Made by a program: the position numbers and the translations under genes. From assembly GCF_001514235.1 (NCBI RefSeq), contig NZ_KQ948949.1, positions 1 to 64,000 of the forward strand: a stretch of 64,000 nt of DNA. The letters run 5' to 3'. How positions within the stretch are numbered: position 1 is the stretch's first letter; each line of letters begins with the position of its first letter. Shown here piece by piece: positions 1 to 10,350 of this stretch. The notes under the pieces were generated by a model. That model was given only the letters and a program-made list of their open reading frames with translations, did no database searches and was not told where the DNA came from. This DNA is from Streptomyces caeruleatus (GTDB lineage Bacteria > Actinomycetota > Actinomycetes > Streptomycetales > Streptomycetaceae).

Positions 1-4
1 GCCC

Positions 5-628
5 TCAGCCCAACGCCTCGTCCAGCAGCGCCGCCCACTGCGCGACCACGCGGTCCCGGCGTGCCGTGTCGTCCGTGAGCAGGTTGGCCAGGCCCAGGCC
101 GCGGGCCATGTCCAGCAGGCCCTGCACGGCCTCGCGGGCGCCCGGCCGGGACTCGTCGGCGCCCAGCAGGTCGACTGCGATCCGGTGGGTCTCGCGGCCC
201 ACGCGGGCCTCCAGCTCCGTGACCCGCGGCCGCAGCTGCTCCTCGTTCGACGCGGCCACCCACAGATGCAGCGCCGCGCGGAACAACGGGCCGGTGTAGA
301 GATCCACCAGCGCCGACACCACCACCCGGCGGTCCCCGGCAGCGCCCTCCGGGAACAGGGCCCGCAGTGCCGTCGAGCGCTCCTCGGCGACGTACTCCAC
401 GGCCGCCGTGAAGAGGTCCTCGCGGGTCGGGAAGTGGTGCTGGGCCGCGCCTCGGGAGACGCCGGCGCGTTCGGCGACGACGGAGACCGTGGAGCCCGCC
501 CAGCCGTGTTCGGCGAGGCAGGCCACGGCGGCCTCCAGGAGCCGTTGCCGGGTGGCGCGGCTGCGGTCCTGCTTGGGCACGCGGTCCGCTCGGTCCACGC
601 GGTCGCCGACTGTGCTCACACCGCCCAT
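5..628 (-). CDS. TetR-family transcriptional repressor
   Basis: This is a 207-residue protein of normal TetR length. Residues about 20-68 form the N-terminal helix-turn-helix (RSRATRQRLLEAA, then SRGAAQHHFPTREDL), the TetR signature; the rest is an all-helical ligand-binding domain. It is the last gene of the minus-strand acyl-CoA operon, 12 bp from the stop of the crotonase gene start-to-stop spacing being very short, so it probably senses an acyl-CoA or acid intermediate and represses this operon. A likely target is the GCAAGC-AC-GCTTGC dyad upstream of the operon's first gene. The effector is not predictable from sequence. The family call is secure; the target is inference. Confidence 0.9.
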   Translation of the reverse strand: MGGVSTVGDRVDRADRVPKQDRSRATRQRLLEAAVACLAEHGWAGSTVSVVAERAGVSRGAAQHHFPTREDLFTAAVEYVAEERSTALRALFPEGAAGDRRVVVSALVDLYTGPLFRAALHLWVAASNEEQLRPRVTELEARVGRETHRIAVDLLGADESRPGAREAVQGLLDMARGLGLANLLTDDTARRDRVVAQWAALLDEALG

Positions 629-1350
629 TCCGGATCCCGTCTTTCTAGGAAGGCCGTCATCCCCTCGCGGGCCTGCGTGGAGGAGAACAGCCGGGCCGAA
701 AGCGCGGTCAGGTCGGCCGCGTCCCGGTCGAAGGTTTCCAGCACCTTAGCCGTGAGCAGCGCCTTCGTCTCGGCCAGGGCCTGCGGGGAGGCCCGGCGCA
801 GGCCGTCCAGGACCGGGGTCAGGGTGGCGTCGACGTCCTCGCCCGCCACCGTCAGCAGGCCGATGCGGGCCGCCTCCGGGGCGCTGAAGCGTTCGCCGGT
901 GAGGTAGTAGCGGGCCAGGGCGCGGGGGTCCGTGCGGGGCAGCAGGGGCAGCGAGATGACCGCGGGGGCGACGCCTATGTGCACCTCGGTGAAGGCGAAG
1001 GTGGCCTGTGTCGACCCGGCGGAGATGTCACAGGCCGCGAGCAGGCCGAGGCCGCCCGCGCGGACGTGGCCGGTGACCCGGGCGACGACCGGCCTGGGCA
1101 GTTCCACGATCTGCCGGAGCAGCGCCACCAGTGCCTCGGGGGGCGGCGGGTCGCGCAGGTCGGCGCCCGCGCAGAACGTGTTGCCGGTGTGGGTGAGGAC
1201 GATCGCGCGTACGTCGGCGTCCTTGGCGCAGTCCGTCAGCGCGTCGGTCAGCTCGCCCACGAGGGCGGCCGAGAGGGCGTTGCGGTTGGCCGGCGAGTCG
1301 AGGGTGAGGGTCTCGACGCCACGCGCGCGCGTGCGGCCGATCAGCGTCAT
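616..1350 (-). CDS. Enoyl-CoA hydratase/isomerase (crotonase) family protein
   Basis: This 244-residue crotonase-fold protein has the oxyanion-hole segment NTFCAGADL near residue 60-70 and the second segment GGLGLLAACDIS near residue 105, followed by FTEVHIGVAP. The ATG at 1350 overlaps the stop of the ligase gene by 4 bp (ATGA), indicating translational coupling; the open frame upstream of it is a shadow. Crotonases hydrate or isomerise 2-enoyl-CoA thioesters. In an Atu-like gene set it would occupy the AtuE place (hydration of the carboxylated glutaconyl-CoA-type product), which is inference from neighbours. The 3' end overlaps the start of the TetR gene by 13 bp. Confidence 0.88.
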   Translation of the reverse strand: MTLIGRTRARGVETLTLDSPANRNALSAALVGELTDALTDCAKDADVRAIVLTHTGNTFCAGADLRDPPPPEALVALLRQIVELPRPVVARVTGHVRAGGLGLLAACDISAGSTQATFAFTEVHIGVAPAVISLPLLPRTDPRALARYYLTGERFSAPEAARIGLLTVAGEDVDATLTPVLDGLRRASPQALAETKALLTAKVLETFDRDAADLTALSARLFSSTQAREGMTAFLERRDPEWAV

Positions 1351-2924
1351 GTGTGCTCCCTTGGTGTCCGCAGCTCGCGGCGCAGGATCTTGCCGGAGGC
1401 GGCCCGCGGGACGGCGTCGATGAAGGTGACCTGACGGACGCGTTTGTACGGGGCGACGCGTTCGGCGACGTACATCATGACCTCGCCCTCGGAGAGGTCG
1501 GTGGCGGTGGGCTGGCGGACCACGTGGGCGTGCGGCACCTCGTTGCCGTCGTCGTTGCAGACGCCGATGACCGCCGCGTCGGCTATGCCGGGGTGGGTGA
1601 GCAGGAGGGCCTCCAGTTCGGCGGGGGCCACCTGGAAGCCCTTGTACTTGATCAGTTCCTTGACGCGGTCCACGACGAACAGCCAGCCGTTGGCGTCCAC
1701 ATGGCCCACGTCCCCCGTGTGCAGCCAGCCGTCGGCGTCGATCATCGCGGCAGTGGCGTCGGGCCGGCCGAGGTAGCCCTTCATGACCTGCGGACCGCGG
1801 ATGAGGATCTCGCCGGACTCGCCGACGCCGAGGTCCTTGTCGGGGTCGTCGAGGGAGACGACCCGCATCTCGGTGCCGGCGATGAGCCGGCCGACGGTGC
1901 CGGCGGGGGCGTCCCGCATGGCCGCCAGGGGGACGACGTGGGTGCCGGGGGACAGTTCCGTCATGCCGTACGCCTGTCCCACGGGCGGCAGGCCCAGGCG
2001 CTGCGAGCAGGCCGCCGCGAGCTTGGCGTCCAGGGGCGCGGCGGCGCTGACGACGTACTTCAGCGAGGACAGGTCGTACTGCGCGACCAGCGGGTGCTTG
2101 GCGAGGGCGAGGACGATCGGCGGGGCCACGTACAGGCCGGTGATGCGGTGGTTCTGGATGGCCGCGAGGAAGGTCTCCAGGTCGAAGCGGGGCAGCACCA
2201 CGACCGTCGCGCCCTGCCTCAGGGGCGCGTTCATCAGGGCCGTGAGGCCGTAGATGTGGAAGAAGGGCAGCACGGCGAGGATGCGGTCGCCGGGGGACGC
2301 CGATATCGCGGGTTCGAGCTGGGCCAGGTTGGTGGCGATCTGGCGGTGGGTGAGCATCACGCCCTTGGGGATGCCGGTGGTGCCGGAGGAGTACGGCAGG
2401 GCGGCGACGTCCGCCACGGGGTCGATGTCGACCTGTGGTTCGGGCGCGGCGGAAGCCAGCATGTCGATGAGCGACCGGTGCCCCGGCGCGCTGTCGCACA
2501 CGAAGATCTCCCGGACGCCGCCCGCGAGTTCGGCGGCCCGGCGTGCCGCCTCCAGCAGCGGTGACACGGTGACGATCCAGCGGGCCGCCGAGTCCTTCAG
2601 CTGCTTGGCGAACTCCTCGGGCGTGGCGAGCGGGTGCACGGTCGTGACGGAGGCACCCGCGCGCGTGGCGGCGTAGAACGCCGTCGGGAAGGCCACCGTG
2701 TTCGGGCTGTGCAGCGCGAGTACGTCGCCCTTGCGGACGCCCGCCTCGGCGAGGGCGGCGGCGACGCGCCGGTGGAAGCGGTCGAGCTGCTCGTAGGTGA
2801 GGGTGGTGCCGTCCGTGCCGTCGACGAGCGCGGGCGTGTCCCCGAACTCTGCGGCCCGGCCCAGTACGGCCTCGTGGATGGGCAGTTCTACGGCCGGGAC
2901 GTCTGCGTACTCGCTGCGGAACAC
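1347..2924 (-). CDS. Acyl-CoA synthetase, 4-coumarate:CoA ligase-like
   Basis: This 525-residue ANL-superfamily enzyme activates a carboxylic acid to its CoA thioester through an acyl-AMP intermediate. Visible motifs are the phosphate-binding loop YSSGTTGIPKG (about residue 180), YGMTE (about 315), the hinge GWLHTGDVG and DRVKELIKYKG (about 395-425), and the C-terminal catalytic lysine in ASGKILRREL. I chose the GTG at 2924 because GAGGAGG lies 5 bp upstream; a GTG at 2942 opens the same frame but has no ribosome site. It sits between acyl-CoA dehydrogenase and crotonase genes, so it presumably supplies the pathway with its first CoA ester. The acid substrate cannot be read from sequence. Confidence 0.9.
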   Translation of the reverse strand: MFRSEYADVPAVELPIHEAVLGRAAEFGDTPALVDGTDGTTLTYEQLDRFHRRVAAALAEAGVRKGDVLALHSPNTVAFPTAFYAATRAGASVTTVHPLATPEEFAKQLKDSAARWIVTVSPLLEAARRAAELAGGVREIFVCDSAPGHRSLIDMLASAAPEPQVDIDPVADVAALPYSSGTTGIPKGVMLTHRQIATNLAQLEPAISASPGDRILAVLPFFHIYGLTALMNAPLRQGATVVVLPRFDLETFLAAIQNHRITGLYVAPPIVLALAKHPLVAQYDLSSLKYVVSAAAPLDAKLAAACSQRLGLPPVGQAYGMTELSPGTHVVPLAAMRDAPAGTVGRLIAGTEMRVVSLDDPDKDLGVGESGEILIRGPQVMKGYLGRPDATAAMIDADGWLHTGDVGHVDANGWLFVVDRVKELIKYKGFQVAPAELEALLLTHPGIADAAVIGVCNDDGNEVPHAHVVRQPTATDLSEGEVMMYVAERVAPYKRVRQVTFIDAVPRAASGKILRRELRTPREHT

Positions 2925-2961
2925 GGTTCCTCCTCGCGACACGGTGCCGGGCGGGTGCCGG

Positions 2962-4101
2962 TCAGTACGACTTGGGCAGGCCCAGGGTCTGGTGGGAGAC
3001 GTAGTTGAGAATCATCTCCCGGCTCACCGGAGCAATACGAGACACGCGCGCGGCGGTTATCAGCGAGGCGAGCCCGAACTCGCGCGTGAGGCCGTTGCCG
3101 CCGAGGGTGTGCACCGCCTGGTCGACCGCCTTCACGCAGGCCTCCCCGGCCGCGTACTTGGCCATGTTGGCGGCCTCTCCCGCGCCGACGTCGTCTCCCG
3201 CGTCGTACAGGCAGGCCGCCTTCTGCATCATCAGACGGGCCAGTTCGAGGTCGATGTGCGCCTGGGCGAGGGGGTGCGCGATGGCCTGGTGGGCGCCGAT
3301 GGGGGCCTTCCAGACGGTGCGGTCGCGGGCGTACTCGACGGCGCGGGCGAGCGCGTACCGGCCCATGCCGATCGCGAAGGCGGCCGTCATGATGCGCTCT
3401 GGGTTGAGGCCGGCGAAGAGCTGGAGGAGGCCCGCGTCCTCGTCTCCGACGAGCGCGTCCGCGGGGAGCCGTACGTCGTCGAGGGTCAGCTCGAACTGCT
3501 TCTCGGCGGCGTCGAGTTCCATGTCGATCCGGCGGCGTGTGAAGCCTTCGGCGTCGGGCGGGACGATGAAGAGGCAGGGCTTGAGGTTGCCGGTGCGGGC
3601 GTCCGCGGTGCGGCCGACTATGAGAGTGGCGTCGGCTATGTCCACGCCGGAGATGAAGACCTTGCGGCCGGTGAGGATCCAGTCTCCGGTGTCCGGGTCG
3701 CGGCGGGCCGTGGTGGTGATGCGGTGGCTGTTGGAGCCGGCGTCGGGTTCGGTGATGCCGAAGGCCATGGTGCGGGTGCCGTCGGCGAGGGCGGGGAGCC
3801 AGTCCTGTTTCTGCGCGTCCGTGCCGAAGCGGGCGATCACTGTGCCGCAGATCGCCGGGGAGACGACCATCATGAGCAGGGGGCAGCCTGCGGCGCCGAG
3901 TTCTTCGAGGACGATGGAGAGTTCGGCTATGCCGCCGCCTCCGCCTCCGTACGCCTCGGGGAGGTTGACGCCGAGGTAGCCGAGTTTGGCTGCCTCGGAC
4001 CAGAGGGTCTCGCGGTCGTAGGTGCGGCCGTGGCGGGTGCCGAGGGCGGATACCGCGGCTCGTAGGGCCTTGTGTTCTTCGGATTCGAGAGTGGTGGGCA
4101 T
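2962..4101 (-). CDS. Acyl-CoA dehydrogenase family protein
   Basis: This 379-residue flavoenzyme has the ACAD order: N-terminal helical domain, beta domain (FGITEPDAGSN near residue 120) and C-terminal helical domain with the QAVHTLGGNGLTREFG signature. It should oxidise an acyl-CoA to the 2-enoyl-CoA with FAD. The usual loop bearing the catalytic glutamate (YEGT-type) reads RIAPVSREM here, so the base must be elsewhere, as in the isovaleryl-CoA type, or the activity differs. The ATG has AAGGAGT 6 bp upstream. It follows the carboxylase alpha gene with a 55-bp gap that carries a dispersed Streptomyces repeat. In an Atu-like scheme it is the AtuD (citronellyl-CoA dehydrogenase) counterpart by position only. 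Confidence 0.88.
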   Translation of the reverse strand: MPTTLESEEHKALRAAVSALGTRHGRTYDRETLWSEAAKLGYLGVNLPEAYGGGGGGIAELSIVLEELGAAGCPLLMMVVSPAICGTVIARFGTDAQKQDWLPALADGTRTMAFGITEPDAGSNSHRITTTARRDPDTGDWILTGRKVFISGVDIADATLIVGRTADARTGNLKPCLFIVPPDAEGFTRRRIDMELDAAEKQFELTLDDVRLPADALVGDEDAGLLQLFAGLNPERIMTAAFAIGMGRYALARAVEYARDRTVWKAPIGAHQAIAHPLAQAHIDLELARLMMQKAACLYDAGDDVGAGEAANMAKYAAGEACVKAVDQAVHTLGGNGLTREFGLASLITAARVSRIAPVSREMILNYVSHQTLGLPKSY

Positions 4102-4130
4102 GGGACTCCTTCCGAGTGCGGGTTGTGTGT

Positions 4131-4160
4131 GGCTGGTCGCGCAGTTCCCCGCGCCCCTAG
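4131..4160. repeat. Dispersed Streptomyces intergenic repeat inside the operon
   Basis: The 28-base core starting GGCTGGTCGCGCAG and ending CCGCGCCCCT recurs at 60389-60416, inverted at 60742-60769, and as a shorter form at 34798-34819. Here it lies between the acyl-CoA dehydrogenase and carboxylase alpha genes, and its final bases supply the TAG stop of the alpha subunit. The repeat class is familiar from Streptomyces intergenic regions; its function is unknown to me. Confidence 0.75.
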
Positions 4161-6001
4161 GTTTCTCGCACGACCGCCAGCAACGAGCCGACCGTCACCT
4201 GCTGGCCAGGTACAACATGCAGAGCGCTCAGCGTGCCTGTGGACGGCGCTAGGACCTTGTGCTCCATCTTCATCGCCTCCAGCCACAGCAGGGGCTGGCC
4301 GGCCTGTACGGCGGCCCCCTCGGTCAGGCCGTCGGCGACTCGTACGACCGTCCCCGGCATCGGGGCGAGCAGCGAGCCCTGCGCGTGCTGGGCTGTCGGG
4401 TCCGGGAAGCGGGGCAGGGCGGTGAGGCGGGTGGTGTTGACGTGGATCTCGTCGCCGTATCGCGCGACCTCGAAGGTCCTTCGTACGCCGTCGGCTTCGA
4501 GGACGACGAGACGCGCGTCGGCGTGTACGACCCGTACCCCGTCCGCTTCCAGGCCGCCCGCGCGCGTGTGCCGGTAGCGGACCTCGATCTCCTCGCCCGC
4601 CAGCGCGTACCGCTTGGTCTGCGGCTGGGAGGGGACGTTGCGCCAGCCGCCGAAGCGGGAGCGGCCGTGGGTGTCGGCGAGGGCGGCGGCCAGGGGGGCG
4701 TGGGGGTCGGGGGTCGGGGCGGTCAGGGTGGGGAGGTGGCGGTCGTAGAAGCCCGTGTCCATGCGGGCGGTCGTGAACTCCTCGTGCCGCAGGGAGCGGA
4801 CGAGGAGGTCGCGGTTGGTGGGCGGGCCGTGGAGTGTCGCCCGGTCCAGGGCGCCCGCGAGTTTGCGGATCGCCTCCGCGCGCGTGGGGGCGTGGGCGAC
4901 GAGCTTGGCGAGCATCGGGTCGTAGTGGACGCCGATGTCGTCGCCGTCGGTGAAGCCGGTGTCCAGGCGGACGCCGTCGGGGACGGCGAAACGGTGCAGG
5001 GTGCCGGTCTGCGGGGCCCAGTCGTGGGCGGGGTCCTCGGCGTAGAGGCGGGCCTCGATCGCGTGGCCACGCGCGTGTGGCGGTTCGTCGGGGAGGGCTC
5101 GGCCCTCGGCGATGCGCAGCTGTTCGGCGACCAGGTCGAGGCCGAAGACGGCTTCCGTCACGGGGTGTTCGACCTGGAGGCGGGTGTTCATCTCCAAGAA
5201 GTGCGCCTTGTCGCCGGCGACGAGGAACTCGACGGTGCCGGCGCCCACGTAGTCGACGGCTCGGGCGGCGTGTACGGCCATGTCGTGCAGGGAGTCGGCC
5301 AGTTCGGGCGCCAGGCCCGGGGCCGGGGCCTCCTCGATCACCTTCTGGTGGCGGCGCTGGAGGGAGCAGTCGCGGGTGCCGAGGGCCCAGACCGTGCCGT
5401 GGGTGTCGGCGAGGATCTGCACCTCGACGTGGCGGCCGTTCTCGACGTACGGCTCGACGAACACCTCGCCGTCGCCGAAGGCGCTCGCGGCCTCGGTGCG
5501 GGCGCTCTCCAGGGCGGGGGCCAGTTCCTCCAGTCGCCGTACGACACGCATTCCGCGCCCGCCGCCGCCCGCGGCCGCCTTGACCAGGACGGGGAGATCG
5601 GTGTCGGCGACCTCGCCCAGGGGTGCCAGGCCCATGAGCTCCTTCGCGCGCGTCTTGGACGCCATGGCCTCGATCGCCTCCGGAGGCGGGCCGATCCAGA
5701 CGAGCCCGGCGTCGAGGACCGCGCGGGCGAAGTCGGCGTTCTCGGAGAGGAAGCCGTAGCCGGGGTGCACCGCGTTCGCGCCGGACGCGAGGGCCGCCTT
5801 CACGATCAGGTCGCCGCGCAGATACGTGTCGGAGGGCGCCGCGCCCGGCAGCCGTACCGCGGCGTCGGCCACGCGTGTGTGGAGGGCGTTCGCGTCGGCG
5901 TCCGAGTACACGGCGACCGTCCGGATTCCCAACTCACCGCAGGTGCGGAAGACACGGCACGCGATCTCGCCCCGGTTGGCCACGAGCACAGAAGTGATCA
6001 C
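4157..6001 (-). CDS. Acyl-CoA carboxylase alpha subunit (biotin carboxylase + BCCP)
   Basis: This 614-residue protein carries an N-terminal biotin carboxylase (VLVANRGEIACRVFR at the start, ATP-grasp glycine loop KAAAGGGGRGMRVV near 130, EMNTRLQVEHPVTE near 265) and a C-terminal biotinyl domain with the biotinylation motif EAMKMEH near 580. It carboxylates biotin, which the adjacent beta subunit uses on an acyl-CoA. The GTG at 6001 is chosen because the conserved start follows directly and GAGG lies 8 bp upstream. The stretch between KELM and LPVLVKA is about 8 residues shorter than I expect for the family. The exact substrate (geranyl-, methylcrotonyl-, propionyl- or acetyl-CoA) is set by the beta subunit and is not certain. 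Confidence 0.9.
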   Translation of the reverse strand: MITSVLVANRGEIACRVFRTCGELGIRTVAVYSDADANALHTRVADAAVRLPGAAPSDTYLRGDLIVKAALASGANAVHPGYGFLSENADFARAVLDAGLVWIGPPPEAIEAMASKTRAKELMGLAPLGEVADTDLPVLVKAAAGGGGRGMRVVRRLEELAPALESARTEAASAFGDGEVFVEPYVENGRHVEVQILADTHGTVWALGTRDCSLQRRHQKVIEEAPAPGLAPELADSLHDMAVHAARAVDYVGAGTVEFLVAGDKAHFLEMNTRLQVEHPVTEAVFGLDLVAEQLRIAEGRALPDEPPHARGHAIEARLYAEDPAHDWAPQTGTLHRFAVPDGVRLDTGFTDGDDIGVHYDPMLAKLVAHAPTRAEAIRKLAGALDRATLHGPPTNRDLLVRSLRHEEFTTARMDTGFYDRHLPTLTAPTPDPHAPLAAALADTHGRSRFGGWRNVPSQPQTKRYALAGEEIEVRYRHTRAGGLEADGVRVVHADARLVVLEADGVRRTFEVARYGDEIHVNTTRLTALPRFPDPTAQHAQGSLLAPMPGTVVRVADGLTEGAAVQAGQPLLWLEAMKMEHKVLAPSTGTLSALHVVPGQQVTVGSLLAVVRET

Positions 6002-6011
6002 TGGTGATCCC

Positions 6012-7606
6012 TCACATCCGGAAGACGCCGAAGCCACCGCGCGCGCCCTCATAAGGCGCGGTGTGGATGGCGGACAGACACATACCGAGGACCGTTCGGG
6101 TGTCGCGGGGATCTATGACACCGTCGTCGTAGAGCCGACCGGACAGGAACATGGGCAGCGACTCCGACTCGATCTGCTGTTCCACCATGGCGCGCAGGGC
6201 CGCGTCCCCCTCCTCGTCGTACGGCTGGCCCTTGGCGGCCGCCGACTGCCGGGCGACGATCGAGAGCACTCCGGCGAGCTGCTGGGGGCCCATGACGGCC
6301 GACTTGGCGCTGGGCCAGGCGAAGAGGAAGCGGGGGTCGTAGGCGCGCCCGCACATGCCGTAGTGGCCGGCGCCGTACGACGCGCCCACGAGGACGGAGA
6401 GGTGGGGTACGCGGCTGTTGCCGACCGCGTTGATCATCATCGCGCCGTGCTTGATGATGCCACCCTGCTCGTACTGGCTGCCGACCATGTAGCCGGTGGT
6501 GTTGTGCAGGAAGAGGAGGGGGATGTCGCGCTGGTTGGCCAGCTGGATGAACTGGGCCGCCTTCTGGGACTCCTCGCTGAACAGGACCCCCTGGGCGTTC
6601 GCCAGCACGCCGACCGGATAGCCGTGCAGGGCCGCCCAGCCCGTCACCAGGCTCGTCCCGTACATCGGCTTGAACTCGTCGAAGTCGGAGGCGTCGACGA
6701 TGCGGGCGATGACCTCGCGCGGGTCGAAGGGGGTGCGCAGGTCGCCGGGGACGATGCCGAGGAGTTCGTCCTCGTCGCACTTGGGCGGGGCCGCCGGGCC
6801 CGGGTCGCCGTACGCCTTGCGGTGGTTGAGGCGGGCGACCACGCGGCGTGCCTGGCGCAGGGCGTCCGGTTCGTCGACGGCGAAGTAGTCGGCGAGACCC
6901 GACACGCGCGCGTGCATCTCCGCACCGCCCAGGGACTCGTCGTCGCTCTCCTCGCCGGTGGCCATCTTCACCAGGGGCGGACCGCCGAGGAACACCTTGG
7001 CGCGCTCCTTGACCATGATCACGTGGTCGGACATGCCGGGGACGTAGGCCCCACCGGCCGTCGAGTTGCCGAAGACGACCGCGACGGTGGGGATCCCGGC
7101 CGCCGACAGCCGTGTCAGGTCCCGGAAGATGGCACCTCCGGGGATGAAGATCTCCTTCTGGGACGGCAGGTCGGCCCCGCCGGACTCGACGAGGTTGACG
7201 ACGGGCAGCCGGTTGGCGAGGGCGATGTCGTTGGCCCGCAGGGCCTTCCTCAGCGACCAGGGGTTGCTCGCTCCGCCGCGCACGGTCGGGTCGTTGGCGG
7301 TGATCAGGCACTCCACGCCCTCGACCACACCGATGCCGGTGACGAGGGACGCGCCGACCGTGTAGTCGCTGCCCCAGGCGGCCAGCGGGGACAGCTCCAG
7401 GAAGGGCGTGTCGGGGTCGAGGAGCAGCTCGATGCGCTCACGGGCGAGGAGCTTGCCGCGCGCCCGGTGCCGTGCGACGTACTTCTCGCCGCCGCCCGCG
7501 AGCGCCTTGGCGTGCTCGGCGTCGAGTTCGGCGAGCTTGGTGAGCATGGCCTCGCGGTTGGCCGCGTGTTCGGGACTCTTCGGGTCCAGGGAAGAGGCGA
7601 GGACGG

Positions 7607-7610
<4 letters not shown>
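6012..7610 (-). CDS. Acyl-CoA carboxylase beta subunit (carboxyltransferase)
   Basis: This 532-residue carboxyltransferase transfers CO2 from carboxybiotin to an acyl-CoA. Recognisable segments are the RGKLLARERIELLLD N-terminal motif, GGASNPWSLRKALRAND, VESGGADLP, STAGGAYVPGMSD (first crotonase domain) and the C-terminal GTTG-like FLHNTTGYMVG and GAGHYGMCGRAYDPRF. The overall look is of the methylcrotonyl/geranyl-CoA carboxylase group rather than AccD5-type, judged by eye. GTG at 7610 overlaps the stop of the AtuA-like gene by 4 bp (GTGA). It is followed after 10 bp by the alpha subunit, so the two subunits should be made together. Substrate assignment needs phylogeny or assay. Confidence 0.92.
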
Positions 7611-9348
<1,738 letters not shown>

Positions 9349-9352
<4 letters not shown>

Positions 9353-10143
9353 TGTGCCGTCCCCTTAGGTGCGCGTCCCGCGCCGGGCGGGCCCGCGAAG
9401 ACCTGGGCGATGTCGAACCAGCGGTCGGCGTCGGGGCCTTCGGCGCGCAGGGCGAGGTCGGAGCGGTGGGCGCGCTGGGTGACCAGGAGACAGAAGTCCA
9501 GCGCCGGGCCGGTCACGCGCTGCGGGGCGTCCTCGGGGCCGTATGCCCACACCTCGCCGGAGGGCGAGACGAGTTCGACACGGAAGTCGTCGAGCGGTAC
9601 GGGGAGTCCGTGCACACCGAAGGCGAAGTCCCGCGTCCGCACCCCGATCCACACCACATGCCTCAGCCGGTCGGTGGGTGTGCGCACCACACCCAGCGCC
9701 TCGGCGATGTCCAGGCCGTGGGCCCAGGTCTCCATGAGCCGGGCCGTGGCCATGGAGGCGGCGGACATGGGCGGCCCGTACCAGGGGAAACGGACCCCAT
9801 GCGGGGCCTCGCGCAACGCCGTGTCGAGCGCGGCCCGCCCCTCCCGCCACCGCGCCAGCAGTTCGGCGGGCAAAAGAGCGGCCCCCTCCTCCGCGCCCTC
9901 GTCGACGAACGACCCCGGCGTCACCAGCGCCTTCTCCACCAGCGTGTGGAAGGCGTCCACATCGGTCACCGCCAGCAGCGCCGAGTGGTCCGTCCAGGCG
10001 AGGTGCGCGATCTGGTGGGCGACGGTCCAGCCGGGCGCCGGAGTCGTGAGCGTCCACTGAGCGGCTCCCAACTCGGCGACCAGCCGGTCGAGTTCCTCGC
10101 TCTCCTCACGCAGATCGTCGAACACGGGCGTCGGATCGGACAC
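9349..10143 (-). CDS. TIGR03084-type DinB/mycothiol maleylpyruvate isomerase-like protein
   Basis: This 264-residue protein has the DinB/MDMPI four-helix fold: an N-terminal LTTPAPGWTVAHQIAHLAWTD segment containing a metal-ligand-type His, and a central METWAHGLDIAEALG segment containing a second His, with a C-terminal mixed domain after residue 185. Members of the superfamily are metal-dependent, often thiol-linked transferases or isomerases. The GTG at 10143 is preceded by GAGGGGAG. It is the promoter-proximal gene of the eight-gene operon. I know TIGR03084 as a family found beside such acyl-CoA clusters; its reaction is unknown to me. Confidence 0.82.
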
Positions 10144-10200
10144 GGTGCGCTCCCCTCTGGCACGGCGTGGTGAGGAGCATGGCAGCGGGATCAGAAACAA

Positions 10201-10214
10201 GCAAGCACGCTTGC
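10201..10214. promoter_or_regulatory. TetR-type dyad upstream of the acyl-CoA operon
   Basis: GCAAGC-AC-GCTTGC is a perfect 6-2-6 inverted repeat 58-71 bp upstream of the operon's first GTG, in an A/T-richer patch of otherwise GC-rich DNA. Position and shape fit a TetR-family operator, most simply for the regulator at 5-628. No direct evidence for binding. Confidence 0.5.
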
Positions 10215-10350
10215 ATTAATTGGGAAGTGTTCACCCAGGGAAGCTTGTGGGTGTGGGCGGGGGTGGGGGTGGGGCCTGCGATCAATACACTCGGCCGCCG
10301 GGCCCGTCGCATGGGCGACGCGTCTCTCACACATCGGGGGAAACACAGGG

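Noticed and set aside
616..2499. A 627-codon frame covering the crotonase gene and running backwards through the ligase gene
   Set aside because: Only the part from ATG 1350 has crotonase sequence; upstream is Arg/Pro/His-rich antisense-type text out of frame with the ligase.
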